Below are positions 1-5,643 of a stretch of 5,983 bases of DNA, piece after piece. A program made the translations under genes and the position numbers. The stretch spans positions 3,616 through 9,598 of the forward strand of contig DJMK01000173.1 in assembly GCA_002436485.1 (NCBI GenBank), in the 5' to 3' direction. The notes below the pieces were generated by a model. That model did no database searches. It saw nothing but the letters and a program-made list of their open reading frames with translations, and was not told the DNA's origin. The stretch is from Proteobacteria bacterium UBA6492 (GTDB lineage Bacteria; Pseudomonadota; Gammaproteobacteria; UBA6429; Thiohalophilaceae). Position 1 is the stretch's first letter, and each line of letters opens with the position of its first letter.

Positions 1-2759
1 ACGGTATCACCACCCTGGTAATAACCTTTATTGACCCAGGCATAGACCTTGTAGGGGTGGCGGGTCACCAGCACACTGGTTGAACCGGTAATCGTGCGTC
101 GCGAGGCATCGGTCACTTCAGCCTGGATCTCATAGCGATGATCTTTGTGACCATATAATTGTTTGGCCAGCTTGGTATCCAGTTTTATTTTTAATTCGCC
201 ATTAGCAGGAATGTTGAGCGTGTTTTCTGCCACCAGTTCAGGGGCGCTTTGTGGCTGAGGATACCAGTGAGGTAATGGTGCCAGGCATCCCCAACGTTTG
301 AAACCGGGATACCAGTTATAGTCGTAAGCAGACCACCAGTAACCATTGCCGTACAACCAGTCCCAGCGAGTCCAGGGATACCATTGCTCAGTATGGTCAT
401 AACGGAATATCTTATACTTAACGGTGGCCTGACTGACCGGCTGACCGTAATAGTATTTTGCATTAAGCGTCACATCGACCTTGTCACCCAACTTTATCGG
501 TTTGTCCGGTGCCTGTATGGAAACTTCAAACTCGGGTTTCTTGTATTCTTCTACCCGGAACTGGCCGCTGTTATAGGAAAGGTAATGATGTGGAACAGAC
601 AGGTGGTAAACCCCCAGTGTCGCATTGGCAGGCAAGCTGTATTCCCCATTCAAGCCGCCAAATGCATCTGTGCTGAAAGTTTTTTCCCAGACCTTTTCGC
701 CTTTTGGATCCTGCAGCCGAACGGTTACTTCTCGATTGGCATATTTTGACTGGTCTGTATTGGTATAGGCAGCATGACGTAGCCAGATCTTGAATTGGAC
801 TACCTGCCCGGGACGATACACCGGTCGGTCGGTGATAACCAGGGTGCGATTCTGGTTATATTCATCCTGCTGATATTGTCGGAACCAGATGTGATCGAAT
901 CCCAGGTAAGCGAGGCGCCTGTTTTGGTTCCGTGCCGTGACCAGCCAGTTGAGTTGGCGTGTTTGTTCCTTCTTATTGGTATAGACCAGGCCTGCTGTGT
1001 CAGTTTGCCGGCTGAATCGATCAATCTCCATTTTATGGAAGATCTTGTTCAATGGTTTGGGTAGATCCACTCTAACACGTCGGTATCCAAAAAAGTCGAG
1101 TTTGATATTTTCAACCGGCTTACCGGTTTTTGCGTCGGCAACAAAATACATCAGCTCATTATTGAGATGTTTGCGAACGATGATGGTGTCGTTAAGCCAC
1201 AGGATAATCCGGCTGGTATTTCCGTCTTTGAATTTTGCCTTGACCAGGTAGGCACCCGCCTGTTTGACGGGCGTGGTGATTTCAATACGGCGATCAAAGT
1301 GATCATCATAGGGTTTCAGATTTTCTGTCCAGGCAGCAACTTGCTTATCGATATACTGGGTTTCTTTCTCCGTTACCAACCGATAACCAATGTTCTGCAC
1401 ATCGACTTTGCGGTAATTATAAAGTTGCGGATTACTTTCAATGTAATTTTTGGTATCAGCGAGTAGTTTATCTATATCAATACGGCTGATTGTGATATCC
1501 AGCTTTTTACCGTTGCGAAAGCGGAACCATAATTTTGCCTTCTCGCCGGCAACCTGCGGCTGACCGGTTTCAAATCTTCCCCAGTCGGCGGCAATGTTAT
1601 GTATTTTACCCTTGTAATAACTGGCATTTTTCACGCTATCCGCTGCATGTTGCCAATACTTGACAGCCCTAGGGTATTGTTGGCGGTTTTCAAAAATTTC
1701 TGCAAGCTGTTGCAGCGCCTTCGTTTTGTACGCTGAGCTTGAATTGTCTGCAACTGATTGGTAAAGGCGAATATAGTTATACTCATGGGGCAGCCCAAAG
1801 CGTGTGATGCCGGTGGCAAGTCGGGCAATGGTTTCATCTTCATCCAGGTTGCGTACGCTATAGACCGAATCTTTTTTGCCTTCATCGTGTTGTTGCAGGG
1901 ATGGCAGGTAATTGCGCAGGGTCTGTACACCATACAGACGTTTGAAAAAGTCTGCCTTGCTGACCGTGATCTCATCCTTGAGTGCAGGATGAATTCGCCT
2001 TGCCTGTTCCAATAACCAGTACCAGCGCTCGCCATCACTTTTTGCAACCACAAAGGAATCTGGCTGCTGAAAAAAAACTGGTTTGCCATTCGCGGTAGCT
2101 GGACTACCACTCGACTGTTGTGCAGCATGATAATGGTTTGTGTCCTGATAATCTGGCAACGTACTCAGATCAGTCAGCAGTTGGAACTGCCAGTTTGCAC
2201 GATAACTCTGGTTGGTAAAAATATTTCCAAACTCTTTATAGAGTTGTGCGCGTTCAAGTGGTTTTGCATGTTTGTCCGCAAGTTGAATAGCCTGTTGATA
2301 CAGTTGCATGGCACGCACCAGGTCACGTGAATGACTGCTTACATGTTTGCCGCCACCACGGTGGTGGCCCCGGTTGAATTTGCCAGCGATTAAATAACCA
2401 TAGTGATTGGCATTCAGGTACTCGCGTGCGGCCGCGCTTAACAAATGCCAGTTGTCGTGATGCATCTGGATGGCTTGTTCTAGCACAGCATTAATTTCAG
2501 CTTGCCTGCCAAGCTGGTTCAGGTTCTGAATAGCCCGGTTCAGGTCCTGCCCGGTAATATGTCCAATCTTGTTAGTGGGTTGCTGCAGGAGTGATTGGTA
2601 GAGTTTGAAGGCATCGTTGTAATGGCCGTCTTTCATCAAGGAAAGGGCATGTTCACGTGTTTGTTCGGGCGTTTTGCGCGGTTCTGCCCAGAGCGAGGCT
2701 GAGAGCGAAAGCGATATTGCCAGTAAAATCAGTATATTGTGCAAAAATCTTATATTCAT
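1..2759 (-). CDS. Large secreted alpha-2-macroglobulin family protein (N-terminal ~920 residues, 3' end outside window)
   Basis: The minus strand is open from an ATG at 2759-2757 to the window edge with no stop or frame break, so the gene is 3'-truncated by the window. Residues 1-25 form a Sec signal peptide: Asn-Ile-Arg start, long Leu/Ile/Ser core, likely cleavage after Leu-Trp-Ala. There is no lipobox Cys, so a soluble periplasmic or exported protein is inferred. Residues ~35-375 are helical with TPR-like repeats (for example ~36-62, ~147-182 and ~340-372). From ~385 onward come beta-rich macroglobulin domains, including the family hallmark DRPVYRPGQ at residues 644-652 (MG2) followed by a typical QFKIWLR strand. 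Residues 781-834 are extremely rich in Trp and Tyr. Family members trap or inhibit proteases. The thioester motif (CxEQ) and the receptor-like C-terminal domains, if present, would lie beyond position 1. Upstream, only a weak purine-rich stretch (AAGAGA) serves as RBS. It is transcribed divergently from msrA. The family is secure; the precise role is not. Confidence 0.92.
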   Translation of the reverse strand, partial: MNIRFLHNILILLAISLSLSASLWAEPRKTPEQTREHALSLMKDGHYNDAFKLYQSLLQQPTNKIGHITGQDLNRAIQNLNQLGRQAEINAVLEQAIQMHHDNWHLLSAAAREYLNANHYGYLIAGKFNRGHHRGGGKHVSSHSRDLVRAMQLYQQAIQLADKHAKPLERAQLYKEFGNIFTNQSYRANWQFQLLTDLSTLPDYQDTNHYHAAQQSSGSPATANGKPVFFQQPDSFVVAKSDGERWYWLLEQARRIHPALKDEITVSKADFFKRLYGVQTLRNYLPSLQQHDEGKKDSVYSVRNLDEDETIARLATGITRFGLPHEYNYIRLYQSVADNSSSAYKTKALQQLAEIFENRQQYPRAVKYWQHAADSVKNASYYKGKIHNIAADWGRFETGQPQVAGEKAKLWFRFRNGKKLDITISRIDIDKLLADTKNYIESNPQLYNYRKVDVQNIGYRLVTEKETQYIDKQVAAWTENLKPYDDHFDRRIEITTPVKQAGAYLVKAKFKDGNTSRIILWLNDTIIVRKHLNNELMYFVADAKTGKPVENIKLDFFGYRRVRVDLPKPLNKIFHKMEIDRFSRQTDTAGLVYTNKKEQTRQLNWLVTARNQNRRLAYLGFDHIWFRQYQQDEYNQNRTLVITDRPVYRPGQVVQFKIWLRHAAYTNTDQSKYANREVTVRLQDPKGEKVWEKTFSTDAFGGLNGEYSLPANATLGVYHLSVPHHYLSYNSGQFRVEEYKKPEFEVSIQAPDKPIKLGDKVDVTLNAKYYYGQPVSQATVKYKIFRYDHTEQWYPWTRWDWLYGNGYWWSAYDYNWYPGFKRWGCLAPLPHWYPQPQSAPELVAENTLNIPANGELKIKLDTKLAKQLYGHKDHRYEIQAEVTDASRRTITGSTSVLVTRHPYKVYAWVNKGYYQGGDT
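2352..2368. repeat. 17-bp hyphenated palindrome inside the macroglobulin gene
   Basis: GCCACCAC (2352-2359) and GTGGTGGC (2361-2368) are perfect inverted copies around a single central G. On the minus strand they encode part of a Gly/His/Arg run (GHHRGGG). The palindrome probably follows from Gly (GGN) and His (CAC) codons and is likely under protein-level constraint, so a DNA-level role is doubtful. Confidence 0.6.
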
Positions 2760-2933
2760 TATTTTTTCAGTCTCTTCGCTTGAATGTATGCAATGTGCCC
2801 ATAAACGTGGTGTAAACAGGTTCGGGTTAATACAGGCTAAGAGACATGATGTTTAAATACCCTAGTAACTGTAGCTTGTTATGGCTCGATGCACAGGGCA
2901 CACTACTCGAATGATATAAGCTAGGAGTTAAAC
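2760..2933. promoter_or_regulatory. Divergent intergenic region between the macroglobulin gene and msrA
   Basis: This 174-bp gap separates two start codons pointing away from each other, so it must carry the promoters for both directions unless transcripts enter from elsewhere. It is AT-rich around 2821-2865 and contains no credible ORF. On the minus strand a TTTACA box (complement of 2811-2816) resembles a -35 element, but no good -10 lies 16-18 bp beyond it. On the plus strand a TATAAG (2915-2920) sits too close to the msrA RBS to serve as its -10. No promoter can be placed with confidence. Confidence 0.5.
2923..2927 (+). promoter_or_regulatory. Shine-Dalgarno site that fixes the GTG start of msrA
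   Basis: AGGAG lies 6 nt before the GTG at 2934. This strong site selects the GTG over the later in-frame ATGs at 2961 and 3003, and agrees with the protein alignment, because the resulting N-terminus matches the extended E. coli-type MsrA. Confidence 0.8.
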
Positions 2934-3575
2934 GTGAACGGATTGGGCAAAAATACCAGCATGCCAGCCGTGGATGAGGCATTACCGGGGCGCGAAGAAG
3001 TCATGCAGGTGACAAACCAGCACTATGTGAATGGACATAATCTTCTTCCGCCATTCCCGAATGGTATGCAAACAGCAATATTTGGACTGGGTTGTTTCTG
3101 GGGTGCGGAACGACGTTTCTGGCAAACCGAAGGTGTATACACGACCGCCGTCGGTTATGCAGCCGGTTATACACCCAATCCCACATACCAGGAAGTCTGT
3201 TCCGGCTACACCGGCCACAACGAGGTTGTACTGGTTGTATATGATCCCGCTATCATCGCTTATGAAAAATTGCTCAGCGTGTTCTGGCAATCACATGATC
3301 CCACTCAGGGGATGCGCCAGGGTAATGATGCAGGTACCCAGTATCGTTCAGGCATCTATTTCTATACGCAACAGCAACAACAACTGGCTCAGCAGAGTAT
3401 GGAGCGCTATCAGCAGGCATTGCTGAATGCGGGCATGGGCATGATTACCACCGAGATCATCAAGGCACCGGAATTCTATTACGCAGAAGATTACCACCAG
3501 CAGTACCTGGCGAAAAACCCAGGTGGTTACTGCGGCCTGGGTGGTACCGGGGTTAACTATCCAGAGAACGCATGA
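2934..3575 (+). CDS. msrA: Peptide-methionine (S)-S-oxide reductase MsrA
   Basis: MsrA reduces the S-epimer of methionine sulfoxide, free or in proteins, using thioredoxin as reductant; it acts in the cytoplasm. The 213-residue product matches the length and layout of E. coli MsrA (212), including the N-terminal extension (ALPGR near 16-20, VNGH near 32-35). The catalytic motif GCFWG has the nucleophile Cys54. The substrate/acid region PTYQEVCSGYTGHNEVV covers residues 83-99, and HDPTQGMRQGNDAGTQYRS covers 121-139. The C-terminal NPGGYCGLGG supplies the resolving Cys200. The second recycling cysteine of E. coli (Cys206 in GVC) is replaced by Asn208 in GVNYP, so recycling should use one resolving cysteine. 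No signal peptide is present. Start: GTG with AGGAG 6 nt upstream. The stop overlaps the next start (ATGA), indicating an operon with the PLA2-like gene. The assignment is very secure. Confidence 0.97.
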   Translation: MNGLGKNTSMPAVDEALPGREEVMQVTNQHYVNGHNLLPPFPNGMQTAIFGLGCFWGAERRFWQTEGVYTTAVGYAAGYTPNPTYQEVCSGYTGHNEVVLVVYDPAIIAYEKLLSVFWQSHDPTQGMRQGNDAGTQYRSGIYFYTQQQQQLAQQSMERYQQALLNAGMGMITTEIIKAPEFYYAEDYHQQYLAKNPGGYCGLGGTGVNYPENA

Positions 3576-4162
3576 CGCGACATCTCACATTACTCTTGAT
3601 CCCGTTGTTTACCAGCCCGCTTACCCTGGCTGATAGCACAGCACCCCAAGACGCAAAGGTGAAAAATGTCATTGAAAAAGTAGAACGTGATCTTGAAGAA
3701 TGGCGCCATAATTTATTATATGAAACCATTAAACAGGCAACTAATGGGATTAAACCATTTACCACGGACGGTTGTAGCGGCGGCATGTCTAGTGGCTGGC
3801 AGCACCTGGCGAGGGTATTACCGGTATTCAAAAAGCAGTTCGGTGATATCCCGCCCTGGGAGTCATGTTGCGTAACTCATGACAGGGAATACTGGGCGGG
3901 TGCAAACTCAAACGGTTTCGAGAAACGCCGCCTGGCTGATAAGGCATTGTGGCAGTGCGTAAAGGAATTCGGACGAACACACAGTGATGAATTTTCACAA
4001 CGATTCAAGATAGACAGGGAAGTCATAAAGCAGCAGTTCGCGATTACCGCCGAACTAATGTACCGTGCAGTACGCGTCGGTGGCCAGCCATGTACACCGT
4101 TACCGTGGCGCTGGGGTTATGGCTGGCCGTATTGCCAGTCTAACCAGCCTGATAAATCATAA
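3572..4162 (+). CDS. Putative secreted phospholipase A2-like protein
   Basis: The 196-residue product begins with a short signal peptide (hydrophobic LTLLLIPLF, likely cleavage after LTLA at residue 20), so it is predicted periplasmic or secreted. Two motifs resemble the phospholipase A2 fold: TTDGCSGG at residues 64-71, like the Asp-Gly-Cys calcium-loop region of bacterial PLA2, and SCCVTHDREY at 98-107, matching the CCxxHD active-site signature with His103 and Asp104 as the candidate catalytic pair. The mature part has six cysteines (68, 99, 100, 129, 174, 188), suggesting three disulfides. The C-terminus is rich in Pro, Trp and Tyr. PLA2 enzymes hydrolyse the sn-2 ester of phospholipids with Ca2+, but activity here is inferred from motifs only. 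Its ATG overlaps the msrA stop by 4 bp, with a weak AGAGA before it, so translational coupling is likely. Family call is moderate; substrate unknown. Confidence 0.72.
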   Translation: MTRHLTLLLIPLFTSPLTLADSTAPQDAKVKNVIEKVERDLEEWRHNLLYETIKQATNGIKPFTTDGCSGGMSSGWQHLARVLPVFKKQFGDIPPWESCCVTHDREYWAGANSNGFEKRRLADKALWQCVKEFGRTHSDEFSQRFKIDREVIKQQFAITAELMYRAVRVGGQPCTPLPWRWGYGWPYCQSNQPDKS

Positions 4163-4197
4163 CGGGCATGATGGAATCATGATCGGTAAGTTATCAG
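4149..4197. repeat. Nested inverted repeats between the PLA2-like and DUF924 genes
   Basis: An outer perfect 7-bp dyad (CTGATAA 4149-4155, TTATCAG 4191-4197) encloses an inner 6-bp dyad with a 3-nt loop (CATGAT 4167-4172, ATCATG 4176-4181). A third pairing competes with the inner one (ATCAT 4156-4160 with ATGAT 4168-4172). The structure spans the upstream stop codon and ends one base before the DUF924 start codon. There is no following T-run, so it is not a standard intrinsic terminator. It could affect translation start or bind a protein; both are inferences. Confidence 0.45.
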
Positions 4198-4198
4198 A

Positions 4199-4756
4199 AT
4201 GACACATGAACCTGTGACCGCCGAGCAATTACTGGGATTCTGGTTTTCTGGGCGCGTCGCGAAATTATGGTTTCGTTCAACAGCGGAATTTGACCAGGAG
4301 CTACGGGATAAATTTTTGCCAACTTATCAGCTGGCCTGCGATGGTCAACTGGATCACTGGCAGCAGAACAGGGATGGAGCACTTGCGCTTGTGATTATCT
4401 TTGATCAACTACCGTTGAACATGTTTCGGGGCAAGCCCGATAGTTTTGCCACGGAATCGAGATCGCGTGATGTTGCTGCTTATGCAATCGAAAAAGAATT
4501 TGATCGACACATGACTGATAAACAGAAGGCGTTTCTGTATATGCCATATATGCACAGTGAAAATATTGCCGATCAACAACGTTCAGTCGAGCTGTTTGAA
4601 AAAGCGGGTCTACAGGAAAATTTGCGCTTTGCATATCACCATCGCGATATAGTGAAGCGTTTTGGTCGGTTTCCTCATCGCAATCAAATTCTTGGAAGAC
4701 AAAGTAGCCAGGCAGAACTTGATGACCTCGCTTCCAAAGAAGCGTTTCTTGGTTAA
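4199..4756 (+). CDS. DUF924 family protein
   Basis: The 185-residue product matches the DUF924 (PF06041) family along its whole length. Visible family landmarks are LGFWF (12-16), an isolated WF (24-25), FDQELRDKF (31-39), the central block GALALVIIFDQLPLNMFRG (60-78), PYMHSENIADQQRSV (116-130) and the C-terminal HHRDIVKRFGRFPHRNQILGR (147-167). The family is all-helical and TPR-like; no biochemical function is established, and none is claimed here. The central motif is usually DQ(F/L)PRN; here Leu73 stands where Arg is common. There is no signal peptide, so a cytoplasmic location is inferred. The start at 4199 puts the first family motif at residue 12, as usual; only a weak GGTAAG lies 9 nt upstream. 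The gene sits 36 bp after the PLA2-like gene on the same strand and may share its transcript. Confidence 0.93.
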   Translation: MTHEPVTAEQLLGFWFSGRVAKLWFRSTAEFDQELRDKFLPTYQLACDGQLDHWQQNRDGALALVIIFDQLPLNMFRGKPDSFATESRSRDVAAYAIEKEFDRHMTDKQKAFLYMPYMHSENIADQQRSVELFEKAGLQENLRFAYHHRDIVKRFGRFPHRNQILGRQSSQAELDDLASKEAFLG

Positions 4757-4774
4757 ACGTGCGTTTGGTGCGCA

Positions 4775-4814
4775 TATCAATTACAATAAGACGCTTGTTA
4801 TTACCTATCAATTA
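4775..4814. repeat. 9-bp direct repeat spaced 31 bp upstream of the SET gene
   Basis: TATCAATTA occurs at 4775-4783 and again at 4806-4814, a period of 31 bp, close to three helical turns, so both copies would face the same side of the DNA. Between them is a small dyad (AATAA 4785-4789, TTATT 4798-4802). The pair lies in the 69-bp gap just before the SET gene start at 4826. The arrangement would suit a paired operator, but AT-rich sequence makes chance matches easier. Confidence 0.4.
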
Positions 4815-4825
4815 TATACGTTCAC

Positions 4826-5203
4826 ATGATTTTCAAAACACCGGATAACGCAAGGATCAGCGTGAAGAAAAGTCCATTACATGGAAAAGGCCTGTTTGCG
4901 CAGGATTTTATTCCAGAAGGGGCAATCCTGGGAACAATCAAGGGTATCCGTACCAATAAAAACGGAATGTACACCCTGTGGGTTACCGAAGATCGCCCGA
5001 TTCGAATGTTATGTAAGTTCAAGTACATTAATCATAGTGACGATCCGAACGTAGTGTTGTATGACACTATGGAAGTGTGTGCACTACGTGATATTTTTCC
5101 TGGCGACGAAATTTTGCATGATTATGAGTCTGGTGACTGGGAAGAAAGCGAAGAATATGAGGACGAATTCACGCACATATTTGATAACGCATCTTCGAAC
5201 TAG
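4826..5203 (+). CDS. Stand-alone SET-domain protein (putative protein lysine methyltransferase)
   Basis: This 125-residue protein is almost entirely a minimal SET domain, a fold that transfers a methyl group from S-adenosylmethionine to lysine. The canonical motifs occur in order: HGKGLFA at 19-25 (the GxG cofactor loop), YINHSDDPN at 67-75 (the NHSxxPN cofactor-binding motif), and GDEILHDY at 93-100 ending in the presumed catalytic Tyr100. There are no pre-SET or zinc-binding post-SET cysteine clusters; the NHSC Cys is Asp72. The C-terminal ~22 residues are strongly acidic (WEESEEYEDEF at 105-115). It has no signal peptide and is probably cytoplasmic. The ATG at 4826 gives a normal-length N-terminus, but no Shine-Dalgarno sequence is visible before it. 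The target is unknown; ribosomal or nucleoid proteins are possible, and nothing in the neighbourhood decides this. Confidence 0.9.
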   Translation: MIFKTPDNARISVKKSPLHGKGLFAQDFIPEGAILGTIKGIRTNKNGMYTLWVTEDRPIRMLCKFKYINHSDDPNVVLYDTMEVCALRDIFPGDEILHDYESGDWEESEEYEDEFTHIFDNASSN

Positions 5204-5226
5204 CCAGTGAGTTTCTAGAGCCACTA

Positions 5227-5595
5227 TCAACTCTTTATTACCCTGATTTCATCGCCAGCTAGCACACTGGCAAGTTGTTTCACGTCATCCAGTGCATCCG
5301 CCCAGATATTGGTGCGCGCAGCAAGGCGAATTTCATTTCCCTCTGAAATTGGTGTTTTGCCATAGCCGATAGCAATACAATTACCTTCAACCCAGAATGC
5401 CAGCTCACCAGGCTTGACTACGTCTTTTGCATCTTCTTCGAGTGCTGTAGTGACCGGTGTCGAAAAATACACTTCCTCACCCCATGTCTGAACTCGCGAG
5501 CTGATTGGCAGGGCTGAGTAAATAACCTGTGCAGTAGGTGTGTTTCGCAGGATAGCAGATATTGTTACTTCACCTGAAATTATTTGAATCTTCAT
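5227..5595 (-). CDS. Cyclophilin-like protein of the PF04126 (TM1367-type) family
   Basis: The 122-residue product resembles the small cyclophilin-like family typified by Thermotoga TM1367. Visible landmarks are TWGEEVYFSTPV (37-48), DVVKPGELAFWVEGNCIAIGYGKTP in two parts (58-70 and 71-82), and a short beta-rich N-terminus (KIQIISGEVTISAIL). These proteins have the cyclophilin barrel but usually lack the peptidyl-prolyl isomerase active-site residues, so isomerase activity should not be assumed; their role is not established. The C-terminal half departs from the usual ending: after TPIS it continues with a helix-like NIWADALDDVKQLASVL and a final strand (EIRVIKS). No signal peptide. A GGAA about 8 nt upstream may act as RBS. 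It converges on the SET gene with only 23 bp between stops, and no terminator hairpin with a T-run is visible there. Confidence 0.83.
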   Translation of the reverse strand: MKIQIISGEVTISAILRNTPTAQVIYSALPISSRVQTWGEEVYFSTPVTTALEEDAKDVVKPGELAFWVEGNCIAIGYGKTPISEGNEIRLAARTNIWADALDDVKQLASVLAGDEIRVIKS

Positions 5596-5643
5596 ATAAA
5601 AATTCCATGTATTGCGCTATGTTTATAAAAGTTGGGGGCAATA
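5596..5643. promoter_or_regulatory. 48-bp divergent intergenic region between the cyclophilin-like and hypothetical genes
   Basis: This short AT-rich gap lies between two divergent start codons. TATAAA at 5624-5629 looks -10-like, but the resulting transcript would start within the RBS of the downstream gene and no matching -35 is seen. The promoters may extend into the flanking coding sequences; none is placed. Confidence 0.35.
5634..5638 (+). promoter_or_regulatory. Purine RBS selecting the ATG at 5644
   Basis: GGGGG lies 5 nt before the ATG at 5644. The alternative in-frame TTG at 5632 overlaps this G run and has no RBS of its own, so the ATG is preferred. Confidence 0.6.

Noticed and set aside
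1631..2128. A 165-codon minus-strand ORF
   Set aside because: It is in a different frame of the same strand as the macroglobulin gene, whose frame is uninterrupted and carries TPR-like sequence here.
384..2330. Several plus-strand ORFs of 70-121 codons within 384-2330
   Set aside because: They lie antisense to the continuous macroglobulin reading frame, show no recognisable domains and have no convincing ribosome sites.
2915..2920. TATAAG as the -10 box of msrA
   Set aside because: The implied transcript start falls on the ribosome-binding site, which would remove it from the mRNA.
3031..3426. A 131-codon plus-strand ORF and minus-strand ORFs inside msrA
   Set aside because: They are out-of-frame shadows of the well-supported MsrA coding sequence.
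2928..4761. TTAAACGTG found at both 2928-2936 and 4753-4761 as a shared regulatory site
   Set aside because: One copy is the msrA start region and the other overlaps a stop codon; two 9-bp matches in unrelated contexts are likely chance.
4755..4766. AAACG-TG-CGTTT dyad overlapping the DUF924 stop codon as a terminator or operator
   Set aside because: The arms are only 5 bp with a 2-nt centre and no T-run follows, so neither role is supported.
4395..4811. A 138-codon minus-strand ORF
   Set aside because: It is antisense to the DUF924 gene, whose family motifs run the full length of the plus strand.
5204..5226. Bidirectional terminator between the convergent SET and cyclophilin-like genes
   Set aside because: Only 4-bp pairing (AGTG/CACT) is visible and there is no T-run on either side.
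5632..5643. TTG start for the 110-residue protein
   Set aside because: It would overlap the GGGGG site that is well placed for the ATG at 5644 and adds only four residues.
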